This document shows, piece after piece, positions 44,117 through 53,590 of a DNA stretch of 64,000 nucleotides. The notes below the pieces were generated by a model. That model was not told the origin of the DNA. It was given only the letters and a program-made list of their open reading frames with translations, and made no database searches. Each line of letters starts with the position of its first letter. Position 1 is the stretch's first letter. The stretch covers positions 4,216,001-4,280,000 of the forward strand of contig OZ241368.1 in the NCBI GenBank assembly GCA_965200525.1. Direction: 5' to 3'. The position numbers were made by a program, and so were the translations under genes. The DNA is from JANNPJ01 sp965200525 (GTDB lineage Bacteria; Actinomycetota; Actinomycetes; Actinomycetales; Kineosporiaceae).

Positions 44117-44956
44117 GTGACCGGCCTGACGATCGGTGCGGTGGCCGCCAGTTTCGGTCGCGACCTCGACTTCGACCGGCAGCGGATCGGCACCCTGATC
44201 GAGCAGTCCCGGCGGGCCGGGGTCGGGCTGCTGGTGCTGCCGGACGCCGCGCTCGGCGGCTACCTGGAAGACCTGCGGGCTCCGGACGCCGGCGACCTGC
44301 CTCCGGCGCTGGCCCCCGACGACGACCTGATCCAGGAGGTGGCCCGGCAGGCCGCCGGCATGGTGGTCTGCTTCGGTTACTGCGAGCGGGAGGACCGCCC
44401 GGACGGCGCGATCACCCGGTACAACAGCGCCGTCTGCGTGAGCGGGGACGGCGTGCTCGGGCGGCACCGCAAGGTGCACCAGCCCGCCGGCGAGGCCCTG
44501 GTCTACGCGGCCGGGGAGTCGTTCGCCGCCTTCGACACCCCGGTCGGGCGGATCGGGATGCTGATCGACTACGACAAGACGTTCCCGGAGTCGGCCCGGA
44601 CCCTGGCCCTGGACGGCGCCCAGGTGCTGGCCTGCCTGTCGGCCTGGCCGACCAGCATCAGCAACCGGGCGCCGCGGATGAGCCAGGACCGGCAGTCGCG
44701 CCTGTTCGACCTGTACGACCGCTCCCGGGCGGCCGAGAACCAGGTGGTGCTGGCGTCGTCCAACCAGACCGGGGCCCTGGGCGGGATGCGTTTCCTGGGG
44801 CAGGCCAAGGTGGTCGGCCCGGGTGGTGACATCCTCGCCCGGACCTGGGCCAAGGCCGGGCTGGCGATCGCCGAGGTGGACGTCGGGGCGGAGATCACCG
44901 CGGCCCGCCGGACCCTGGACCACCTGTCCGAGCGCAAGCCGGCCGCCTACCGCTGA
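44117..44956 (+). CDS. Catalytically altered nitrilase homologue (probable pseudoenzyme)
   Basis: 279 residues, clearly a paralogue of the gene before it over its full length (shared VCVSGDGVLG, HRKVHQP, FDTPVGRIGM, YDK-FPESAR-LALDGAQV). Lys119 is kept, but the nucleophile Cys is Asp151 (MLIDYDKTFPES) and the Glu general base is Asp43 (LPDAALGGY). With no Cys nucleophile it cannot do nitrilase or amidase chemistry, yet the frame is intact and the rest well conserved, so selection seems to maintain it. A regulatory or structural subunit for the active nitrilase is my inference. The start is GTG 44117. Confidence 0.88.
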   Translation: MTGLTIGAVAASFGRDLDFDRQRIGTLIEQSRRAGVGLLVLPDAALGGYLEDLRAPDAGDLPPALAPDDDLIQEVARQAAGMVVCFGYCEREDRPDGAITRYNSAVCVSGDGVLGRHRKVHQPAGEALVYAAGESFAAFDTPVGRIGMLIDYDKTFPESARTLALDGAQVLACLSAWPTSISNRAPRMSQDRQSRLFDLYDRSRAAENQVVLASSNQTGALGGMRFLGQAKVVGPGGDILARTWAKAGLAIAEVDVGAEITAARRTLDHLSERKPAAYR

Positions 44957-44978
44957 GCCGGTGCGCCGGGTCGGGAGC

Positions 44979-45371
44979 TCACCAGCCGGTCTGCTGGGTC
45001 CGCAGCGAACTGGTCAGGGCCTCGTCGATCGCGGCCAGCAGGGCCGAGGCGATGAACGGCTTGGTCAGGTACGAGGCCCCCAGGGCCCGGCCGGCCTCGA
45101 TGTCCTCGGGCAGCACCCGGGCCGAGAGGAAGATGGCCGGCAGGCTGCCCTGACCCTCCCGGGCCCGCAGCGTGGCCAGCAGGTCGAGGCCGGTCATGTC
45201 GGGCATGGTGACGTCGAGGATGACCAGATCCGGATTGCCCAGGCTGGTGACGGTCTCCAGGGCCTCCCCGGCCGAGGTCGCCCCGACCACCCGGTGCCCC
45301 TTGGCCTGCAGCCGGAAAGTGACGATCTTGACGGTGTCCGGATCGTCGTCCACCACGAGCAACCGGGCCAT
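44979..45371 (-). CDS. Single-domain response regulator (CheY-like)
   Basis: 130 residues: only a receiver domain, with the acidic pocket VVDDDPD, phospho-acceptor Asp53 (VILDVTMPDM), a Ser in FLSAR and Lys104 in TKPF. No output domain. ATG 45371 was chosen because MARLLVVDDD is the domain start; the frame is open to 46100 through unrelated sequence. It is divergent from the hybrid histidine kinase across a repeat-containing region and may exchange phosphate with that kinase's HPt domain. Confidence 0.92.
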   Translation of the reverse strand: MARLLVVDDDPDTVKIVTFRLQAKGHRVVGATSAGEALETVTSLGNPDLVILDVTMPDMTGLDLLATLRAREGQGSLPAIFLSARVLPEDIEAGRALGASYLTKPFIASALLAAIDEALTSSLRTQQTGW

Positions 45372-45494
45372 GGCCGCAACATCCCTTTCCTCGCTCCGCG
45401 ACGGCTGACCTGCGCGTCGGCAGGGGGAACCGCGATCGGGTCGATCCGGCCCGCTCCTGTCGTCAGCTATCGACATTTTCGGCCGCCGGCTTGA

Positions 45495-45544
45495 GAACTC
45501 GCCAGGACCGGCCAGAACTGGCCGGAACTCGCCGGAACGGAGTC
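45495..45544. repeat. 10-bp direct repeats between response regulator and hybrid kinase
   Basis: Consecutive 10-base units at 45495, 45505, 45515 and 45525, with consensus GAACTSGCCR (unit 2 has GGACC at its start), and the start of a fifth at 45535 (GAACGGAGTC). One helical turn per unit would place a bound protein on a single face of the DNA. Confidence 0.65.
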
Positions 45545-45597
45545 CCGAGGCCGGGGAATCGCTACACCTGGCTGGCCCGGGTGTCGATGCTGGCGGC

Positions 45598-48500
45598 GTG
45601 AATCCTGTCATCCGCAGACCGTCCCCGGTCTTCGGGCGCCGCTCGGGCCGGACCCTGATACCGGCGCAGCTGGTGCTCGGGCTGCTGGTCGTGCTGATCA
45701 CGGGGGCGGCGGTGGTGTCGTACGACCGGATGGTCTCCAGCACCGCCGAGCGGCAGATGCAGAACACGGCCGACCTGGCCGAGGTGTTCCTGAACCAGGG
45801 CAACGCGGGCGTGGCCGCGGTGATCACCTCGGTGATGGAGGCCGGGGACGTCAACGCGGCCCTGAGCGACCCCGGCTCGGCGCAGTCCCGGCGGGTGTTC
45901 GGGCGCACCCTCAACGTGCTGGACGTTCCCGGCAGCGACGTCTCGGCCGTGGTCGTGACCGACGCCGGCGGAGCGGTCCTGGCGAACCGGCCGGCCCGGG
46001 TACCCGCCGGGTTCGACCTGAGCGGCCAGGCGTGGTTCCGCCAGGCCCGGGCGAGCAGCTCGTTCTCGACGTCCTCGGTCTTCGAGAGCCTGGTGATCAA
46101 GAATCTCTACCTGACCATCATCGCGGTCCCGGTCCGGGCCGGCGGGACGCCGGACGGCCGGCTGCTGGGGGTGGTCGCGGTCGCCCGCCGGCTGGACGGC
46201 TATCAGCAGTTCGTCGACGCCTACGCCATCAACCGGGGCATCCGGTTGAGCGTGATCGACGGTTCCGGGGCCGTGGTGGCCCAGGCCCGGCCGGGTGGCC
46301 GGGGCCCGGCGCCCGGGAGCGTGGCCGAGCGGGTCCGGGAGGGCCGGGCCCTGCTGGCCTCGCACCACGGCCAGGTGCAGGCGGTGAGCGCCGGCAACAG
46401 CAGCGGGGTGCAGGGCGCCGACAACGGTGACGACTGGCGGGTGATCAGCCAGGAGTCCCGGGCCCAGGCGATGCGGCCGGCCTACTTCTTCCGGGCGGTC
46501 GCGCTGATCGCGGCCGGCCTGGTGCTGGTCGCCCTGGTGCTCTTCAGTGCCGTCCGGGGGCGGGCGGCCCGGGCCCGCGCGGACGCCGCGCGGCACCTGG
46601 AGCAGAGTCGGTCGCGGATCCAGGACCTGGCCGAGACGTCGTCCAATGTGCTGTTCCGGCTCACCCCGGACGGCTCGGTGATCTTCGCCTCCCGGGCCGC
46701 CGAGCAGGTGCTCGGGCAGAGACCGGACGAGCTGGTGGGTCAGAACCTGATCCTGCGGCTGGAGGCCGAGCTGGTCCCGGACACCGGATCCCGGTTGAAG
46801 CAGCTGATTCTCGAGGGGGTCCCGCAGACGTTCGTGGCCCGCACCACCGGTGCCGACGGGGCCCGCCGGATCGTCGAGTGCGCGATGCGGCTCGGCCTCA
46901 CCGAGGACGTCACCGAGGTCTGGGGCGCGCTGCGGGACATCACCGACCGGCGCACCGCGGCCGACCAGGTCGAGCAGCTGTTCCAGCTCTCCGAGGACTT
47001 CATGGCCGTGGCCGACTTCGAGGGTCGGCTGGTGCAGGTCAACCCGGTCTGGACGGCGGCCTTCGGGGTCGGCCCGGAACAGCTGCTGGGCCGGGACTTC
47101 GGGGATCTGTTCGAGTTCGAGGACCAGGCCAACGTGTCCGTCCGGCTGGCCCGGCTGATCGCCGAGCCGGTCGTTCAGACCTTCGAGAACCGCTTCCAGC
47201 GGGCCGGGATCACCCGCACCCTGCTCTGGACGGCGGCCCCGGACCCCGACCGCCGGCTGATCTACGCCGTCGGCCGGGACATCACCGAGCGCAAGGAGCT
47301 GGAGCTCGCCCTGTCCGAGACCCGGGATCAGGCGCTGGAGGCCTCCCGGCTGAAGTCGGAGTTCGTGGCCACCATGAGCCACGAGATCCGGACCCCGATG
47401 AACGGCGTGATCGGGCTGACCGACCTGCTGCTCGGCACCCGCCTGGACGCCACCCAGCGGCGCTACGTCGAGGGGGTGCGCACCGCCGGCGACGCCCTGC
47501 TCTCGGTGATCAACGACATCCTCGACTTCTCCAAGATCGAGGCCGGCCGGATGGTGCTCGACAACGTGGACTTCCGGCTCGAGGACGTGGTAGACGACGT
47601 CGTCACGCTGGTCCGCCAGGCCGCCGGGGCCAAGGGGCTGGAGCTGACCGTCGAGTACGAGTCCGGGGTGCCGTTCGCGCTGAACGGCGATCCGGGCCGG
47701 CTGCGGCAGATCCTGCTCAACCTGGCTCACAACGCGGTCAAGTTCACGGCCGAGGGCGGCATCTCGGTCCGGGTCGAGCCGGGCCGGCCCCGCGCGTCCG
47801 GGGGAGTGCCGGTGGTGTTCAAGGTGATCGACACCGGGATCGGGATCGAGCCGACCCGGCTGGAGGAGCTGTTCGAGCCGTTCCGGCAGGCCGACGAGGG
47901 CGTCGCCCGGGCCTACGGCGGCACCGGGCTCGGGCTGTCGATCTGCCGGCGGCTGGCCGACCTGATGGGCGGCGACATCCACGCCGAGAGCGAGCTCGGC
48001 CGGGGCGCCACCTTCATCGCCGAGCTGGTCTTCTCGCCCGCGGCCGACTGGGGCCGGTCGGTCCGGGGCCGGGACGCGCGGGGCCTGGCCGTGCTGGTGG
48101 TCGACGACAACGAGGTGAACCGGCTGGTGATGCTCACCCAGCTGACCCGGTGGGGGATGCGCCCGATGGCGGCCGCCTCGGCCCAGGAGGCGATCGAGCT
48201 GCTCACCCTGCGCTCGGCGCCGGCCGGCGGTTACGACCTGGCCGTGGTCGACATGCACATGCCGGACATGGACGGGATGGGCCTGGTTCGTCTGTTGCGG
48301 GCCACGCCGGCGCTGTCCAAGCTGCCGGTGATCCTGCTCAGCTCGGACGAGATGATCGATCCGGGCACCGCCCTGGAGCACGGGATCAGTGCCCGCCTGA
48401 CCAAGCCGGTGCAGCAGTCGGCCCTGTTCGACGCCCTGACCCGGGTCGGGCTGCCGGGGGCGGTGGCCGAGCCGGCCGCCGACTCCGGAGCCGGGGAGGC

Positions 48501-49491
48501 GGGGACGCCGGCCGAACTTTCCGGAGCCGGGGCGCCGGCCCCGGCCCCGGCCGGGCCCGAGCGCAGCTTCCAGTTGCTGCTGGTCGAGGACAACGACATC
48601 AACCAGACCGTAGCCCTGGGCATCCTGTCGCAGCTCGGGTACCAGGTGGACGTGGCCGGGGACGGCATCCAGGCGGTCACCATGGCCGGCCAGCACGCCT
48701 ACGACGCGATCCTGATGGACTGCCAGATGCCCCGGCTGGACGGCTACGCGGCCACCGTGGAGCTGCGTAAGAAGCCGGCCACCCGGGACACCCCGATCAT
48801 CGCGATGACGGCGGCCACCTTCGCCGCCGACCGGCAGCGCTGCTTCGACTCGGGGATGAACGACTTCATCGCCAAGCCGGTCCGCGCGGCCAGCCTGCAA
48901 GCCACCCTGAACCGCTGGCTGCGCCCGGAGGACGGCGCGACCACCGCCGGTCCACCCGAATCGATCCGTCCGGTCGACCTGGTCGAGCCGGAGCCCGCGA
49001 CGGGCGTGGCCGACATCCCGATCCAAGGAGGCAGCGATCAGATGCCCGGTGACCAGACCGGGGCGGCGCCGGAACCGGCCCCGCCCGCGCCCGCCATGGC
49101 CGGTGTCGACGAGCGGATCGCCGAGCTGCTCGGCGACCAGACTCCGATCGAGCTGGAACTGGTCCGCGACATCATCGCCTCGTTCCTGAACCGGACCGTC
49201 GACCTGCTGCAGCGCCTCACCCTGGCGGTGGCCGCGGACGACGCCGAGGCGACCTACCTGCACGCGCACACCCTGGCCGGAGCCGGGCTGAACCTCGGAA
49301 CGGTGCGGGTGGTCGAGATCAGCCGGCTGATCGAGGCCGACGCCAAGGCCGGCCGGGCGGCCCAGAGCGTGCCCCGGCTGGTCGATCTGGAGGTGGCCCT
49401 GGACCGGGCCCGGATCCAGCTGCGGGACATCGCCGCCGGGCTGCCCGAGCCGGAGGACGCCGGGTCGGGTCAGCCGCCGGGGGCCAGGTAG
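45598..49491 (+). CDS. Hybrid sensor histidine kinase with two receivers and HPt
   Basis: 1297 residues. Order: membrane segment ~20-42, extracytoplasmic Cache-like sensor ~43-295, second membrane segment ~300-320, two PAS domains (~340-460 and ~465-580), HisKA with phospho-His595 in TMSHEIRTPMNG, HATPase_c (NLAHNAVKF, DTGIGIEP, GGTGLGLSI), receiver 1 from ~832 with Asp885, receiver 2 with Asp1041 (ILMDCQMPRLDG), and a C-terminal HPt domain with His1224 (HTLAGAGLNLG). Two Ala/Pro-rich linkers separate the last modules. All phosphorelay residues are present, so it can run a full His-Asp-His relay. GTG start at 45598, no clear ribosome site. Its 3' end overlaps the converging GNAT gene by 22 bases. 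Confidence 0.93.
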   Translation: MNPVIRRPSPVFGRRSGRTLIPAQLVLGLLVVLITGAAVVSYDRMVSSTAERQMQNTADLAEVFLNQGNAGVAAVITSVMEAGDVNAALSDPGSAQSRRVFGRTLNVLDVPGSDVSAVVVTDAGGAVLANRPARVPAGFDLSGQAWFRQARASSSFSTSSVFESLVIKNLYLTIIAVPVRAGGTPDGRLLGVVAVARRLDGYQQFVDAYAINRGIRLSVIDGSGAVVAQARPGGRGPAPGSVAERVREGRALLASHHGQVQAVSAGNSSGVQGADNGDDWRVISQESRAQAMRPAYFFRAVALIAAGLVLVALVLFSAVRGRAARARADAARHLEQSRSRIQDLAETSSNVLFRLTPDGSVIFASRAAEQVLGQRPDELVGQNLILRLEAELVPDTGSRLKQLILEGVPQTFVARTTGADGARRIVECAMRLGLTEDVTEVWGALRDITDRRTAADQVEQLFQLSEDFMAVADFEGRLVQVNPVWTAAFGVGPEQLLGRDFGDLFEFEDQANVSVRLARLIAEPVVQTFENRFQRAGITRTLLWTAAPDPDRRLIYAVGRDITERKELELALSETRDQALEASRLKSEFVATMSHEIRTPMNGVIGLTDLLLGTRLDATQRRYVEGVRTAGDALLSVINDILDFSKIEAGRMVLDNVDFRLEDVVDDVVTLVRQAAGAKGLELTVEYESGVPFALNGDPGRLRQILLNLAHNAVKFTAEGGISVRVEPGRPRASGGVPVVFKVIDTGIGIEPTRLEELFEPFRQADEGVARAYGGTGLGLSICRRLADLMGGDIHAESELGRGATFIAELVFSPAADWGRSVRGRDARGLAVLVVDDNEVNRLVMLTQLTRWGMRPMAAASAQEAIELLTLRSAPAGGYDLAVVDMHMPDMDGMGLVRLLRATPALSKLPVILLSSDEMIDPGTALEHGISARLTKPVQQSALFDALTRVGLPGAVAEPAADSGAGEAGTPAELSGAGAPAPAPAGPERSFQLLLVEDNDINQTVALGILSQLGYQVDVAGDGIQAVTMAGQHAYDAILMDCQMPRLDGYAATVELRKKPATRDTPIIAMTAATFAADRQRCFDSGMNDFIAKPVRAASLQATLNRWLRPEDGATTAGPPESIRPVDLVEPEPATGVADIPIQGGSDQMPGDQTGAAPEPAPPAPAMAGVDERIAELLGDQTPIELELVRDIIASFLNRTVDLLQRLTLAVAADDAEATYLHAHTLAGAGLNLGTVRVVEISRLIEADAKAGRAAQSVPRLVDLEVALDRARIQLRDIAAGLPEPEDAGSGQPPGAR

Positions 49492-50483
49492 TCGTAGCGG
49501 TGGTGGACGCCGAAGCCGGCCGCCCGGTAGAGGGCCTGGGCCCGCTCGTTCTGCTCGGCCACCTGCAGGAAGATCGACCGGGCCCCGCGCTGCCAGCCCC
49601 AGCCGGCGATCGCCGAGATCAGGGTCAGGGCCAGGCCCTGCCGGCGGTGGTCCGGGTCGACCTCCATCGCGGTCAGCCCGACCCAGCGCTCGGCCAGTGA
49701 GCCCCGGGCCACGCCGACGGTCCGCTCGCCGTCCCGGATCGAGGCGAACACCTGCTCCGGGGCCGACAGCAGCAACCGGATCCCGTGCTCCGGCACGGCC
49801 AGGCCCCGGTAGTGGTACTGGCTGATCCAGGCCGGGTCCGGCTCGTCCTCCAGATGCAGGCTCAGCCCGGCCGGCAGCGGCCGGCCGGCGCCCGCGCCCC
49901 GGACCTCGCCGATCGCCCCGGTGAGCACCAGCGAGGCGCCGCCCTCGATCGGGCGCCAGCCGGCGGTCACGAAAGCGCCGGCCGCGGCCAGCAGTTGCTC
50001 GGTGTCGTCCTCGCCCAAGGCCGCCTCGGGGGCGGCCGCCACCGGCCGCAGGCCCCGGTCGGTGTACCAGTCGGTGACCTCCAGGACAGCGACGTCCATC
50101 GGCATGCCCGGTTCGCCCACCGCCAGCACCGAGTTGGCCCGGTTGGTGAAGCCACCGCTGGCCCGCAGCAGCCAGCCGCCCAGCCAGTCCTGCTCGGCCG
50201 CCTGCCAGTGCTGGGCCATCAGCAGCTCCAGGCTGCCGACCGAGAGGGCCCGGTGCGGCGGGGCCGCCCGGACCGGGGCCGGCGGGACCGGATGGCCGGC
50301 CACCACGGCATCCCGCCGGACCGTCACCTCACCGCGCCGGGTGAGCACCCGCAGCTCGTCGTCGTCGGCGGCCAGCAGGTCACCGAGAACGTCGTGCAGC
50401 CCGGCGGTACCCTTGACCCGGACCACGATCCGATGGCCGACGTGGTTCTGCCAACGGGTGTCCGGCGGGGGTGGTGACGACAT
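49470..50483 (-). CDS. GNAT-family N-acetyltransferase with N-terminal SH3-like region
   Basis: 337 residues. The first ~70 residues form a small beta-rich domain (HRIVVRVKGTAGLHDVLGDLLAADDDELRVL, split here as HRIVVRVKG and DVLGDLL). The C-terminal GNAT fold has LTAMEVDPDHRRQGLALTLISAI, where the acetyl-CoA loop is RRQGLA, and NERAQALYRAAGFGVHHRYDY. ATG 50483 follows GGAGGGG at 6 bases; the frame is open upstream. It is commonly encoded just before fdxA in actinobacteria, as here (divergent). Substrate unknown. Confidence 0.88.
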   Translation of the reverse strand: MSSPPPPDTRWQNHVGHRIVVRVKGTAGLHDVLGDLLAADDDELRVLTRRGEVTVRRDAVVAGHPVPPAPVRAAPPHRALSVGSLELLMAQHWQAAEQDWLGGWLLRASGGFTNRANSVLAVGEPGMPMDVAVLEVTDWYTDRGLRPVAAAPEAALGEDDTEQLLAAAGAFVTAGWRPIEGGASLVLTGAIGEVRGAGAGRPLPAGLSLHLEDEPDPAWISQYHYRGLAVPEHGIRLLLSAPEQVFASIRDGERTVGVARGSLAERWVGLTAMEVDPDHRRQGLALTLISAIAGWGWQRGARSIFLQVAEQNERAQALYRAAGFGVHHRYDYLAPGG

Positions 50484-50615
50484 GTGGAGCCCCTCCGAAG
50501 ACAGCTGGACGATCGTCGGCGATACTAGGCGCGGCCGTTCCGTGATGCTCGGGCGGCCTGCGCATCCCCGAGGCCGGGTCGTGCTCACAGGACCGCTGTA
50601 CATGGAGGACTCGAC

Positions 50616-50942
50616 GTGACGTACGTCATCGCACAGCCGTGCGTAGACCTGAAGGACAAGGCCTGCATCGAGGAGTGCCCGGTCGACTGCATCTACGAGG
50701 GCGAACGGATGCTCTACATCCACCCCGACGAGTGCGTCGACTGCGGTGCCTGCGAGCCGGTCTGCCCGGTCGAGGCCATCTACTACGAGGACGACGTCCC
50801 CGAGCAGTGGACCGACTACTACAAGGCCAACGTCGAGTTCTTCGAAGACCTGGGCTCGCCCGGCGGCGCGGCCAAGATGGGCCTGATCGCCAAGGACCAC
50901 GCGCTGATCACCGCGTTGCCGCTGCAGGAGCAGGAAGGCTGA
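50616..50942 (+). CDS. fdxA: Ferredoxin, 7Fe-8S type
   Basis: 108 residues. CVDLKDKACIEECPVDCI supplies one cluster set and CVDCGACEPVCPVEAI the other, giving the 3Fe-4S plus 4Fe-4S pattern of actinobacterial FdxA. It carries electrons in the cytoplasm. The start codon has GGAGG upstream. dapC follows 13 bases later, a conserved pair in this phylum. Confidence 0.95.
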   Translation: MTYVIAQPCVDLKDKACIEECPVDCIYEGERMLYIHPDECVDCGACEPVCPVEAIYYEDDVPEQWTDYYKANVEFFEDLGSPGGAAKMGLIAKDHALITALPLQEQEG

Positions 50943-50955
50943 CGGCGCTCTGACG

Positions 50956-52095
50956 GTGTCCACCACCACGGCAACGACGCCGGGACCACAGCTTCCGGAC
51001 TTCCCCTGGGACCGGCTGGCCCCGCTGGCGGCGCGGGCCCGGGCCCATCCGGACGGCGTGGTCGACCTGTCGATCGGTACCCCGGTCGACCCGACCCCGA
51101 CGCTGATCCGCGAGGCCCTGGCCGCGGCGTCCGACTCCCCGGGCTACCCGCAGACCTACGGGACGCCGGCGCTGCGCGAGTCGGTGGCCCGGTGGTTCGC
51201 CCGGCGGCGGGGCGTGCCCGGGCTCGACCCCGACGGCGTGCTGCCGACGATCGGCTCCAAGGAGCTGGTGGCCTGGCTGCCGACCCTGCTCGGGCTGGGC
51301 GCCGGCGACGTCGTCGTCCATCCCGAAGTGGCCTATCCGACCTACGACGTCGGCGCCCGGCTGGCCGGGGCCACTCCGCTGCCGGCCGACGGCACGCTCC
51401 AGGTCGGTCCGGCCACCGGCCGGGTGAAGCTGGTCTGGCTGAACTCGCCGGGCAACCCGAACGGCCGCGTGCTCGGGGTCGAGCACCTGCGCAAGGTGGT
51501 CGACTGGGCCCGCTCGATCGGCGCCGTGGTGGCCAGCGACGAGTGCTACGCCGAGCTCGGCTGGGACGGCGTCCAGGTGCCGAGCGTGCTCGACCCGCGG
51601 GTCTGCGGCGGCTCGCACGAGGGCCTGCTGGTGGTCTACTCGCTAAGCAAGCAGTCGAATCTGGCCGGCTACCGGGCCGCCTTCGCGGCCGGTGACCCGG
51701 TGCTGGTGCGGCGGTTGCTGGAGCTGCGCAAGCACGCCGGCATGATCGTGCCGGGCCCGATCCAGGAGGCCATGCGGGTCGCCCTGGACGACGACGAGCA
51801 CGTGGCCGCCCAGCGGGCCCGTTACGCCGTCCGGCGGGAACTGGTCGCGGCGGCGCTGGTCCGGGCCGGCTTCGAGATCGACCACTCCGAGGCCGGGCTC
51901 TACCTGTGGGCGACCCGCAACGAGCTGGGCTGGGACACGGTGACCGCGCTGGCCGACCGCGGGGTGCTGGCCGCGCCGGGCGAGTTTTACGGGGCGGCCG
52001 GTCGGATGCACGTCCGGGTGGCCCTGACCGCCACCGATGAGCGGATCGGCCGGCTGGACGCCCGCCTCGCCGGTCTTGCCCCGGTCCGGGGTTGA
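50956..52095 (+). CDS. dapC: Succinyldiaminopimelate transaminase
   Basis: 379-residue class I/II PLP aminotransferase acting in lysine and diaminopimelate synthesis. The PLP Lys lies in VYSLSKQSNLAGYR; NSPGNPNG, ASDECYAELGW and a late RVALT with the substrate-binding Arg fit the fold. Assignment to DapC rests on sequence feel and on its position directly after fdxA. GTG 50956 lacks a good ribosome site, so translation may be coupled to fdxA. Confidence 0.9.
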   Translation: MSTTTATTPGPQLPDFPWDRLAPLAARARAHPDGVVDLSIGTPVDPTPTLIREALAAASDSPGYPQTYGTPALRESVARWFARRRGVPGLDPDGVLPTIGSKELVAWLPTLLGLGAGDVVVHPEVAYPTYDVGARLAGATPLPADGTLQVGPATGRVKLVWLNSPGNPNGRVLGVEHLRKVVDWARSIGAVVASDECYAELGWDGVQVPSVLDPRVCGGSHEGLLVVYSLSKQSNLAGYRAAFAAGDPVLVRRLLELRKHAGMIVPGPIQEAMRVALDDDEHVAAQRARYAVRRELVAAALVRAGFEIDHSEAGLYLWATRNELGWDTVTALADRGVLAAPGEFYGAAGRMHVRVALTATDERIGRLDARLAGLAPVRG

Positions 52096-52112
52096 TGTCG
52101 TTGTCTTTCCTC

Positions 52113-52130
52113 CCACACTTTCCCGTGTGG
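52113..52130 (+). terminator. Small hairpin after dapC
   Basis: CCACAC (52113-52118) and GTGTGG (52125-52130) form a perfect 6-base stem with a 6-base loop, shortly after the dapC stop. The stem is short, so termination is only possible. Confidence 0.4.
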
Positions 52131-52232
52131 CCGTAACCGTCGGGCGAGGGGTAGCTTCAGAACAGGTCGCGGCCCGACCCCGCCGTACAACCCTTATGTG
52201 TTTGACGCACCCCCACCACGCAGGAGCGTTCA

Positions 52233-53528
<1,296 letters not shown>

Positions 53529-53540
53529 GCAGTTGGTCAC

Positions 53541-53570
53541 CCGGGCCCGCACCTCTAGGTGCGGGCCCGG
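53541..53570 (+). terminator. Strong terminator after gltA
   Basis: A perfect 13-base stem (53541-53553 with 53558-53570) with a TCTA loop, 12 bases after the gltA stop. The 30 bases are fully palindromic, so it may work in both directions. Confidence 0.85.
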
Positions 53571-53578
53571 CTCTGGGT

Positions 53579-53590
53579 TACATTCTTGAC
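53579..53590 (+). promoter_or_regulatory. -10 element for a leaderless lysR transcript
   Basis: TACATT (53579-53584) fits TANNNT and lies exactly 6 bases before ATG 53591, directly after the gltA terminator. Confidence 0.6.
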
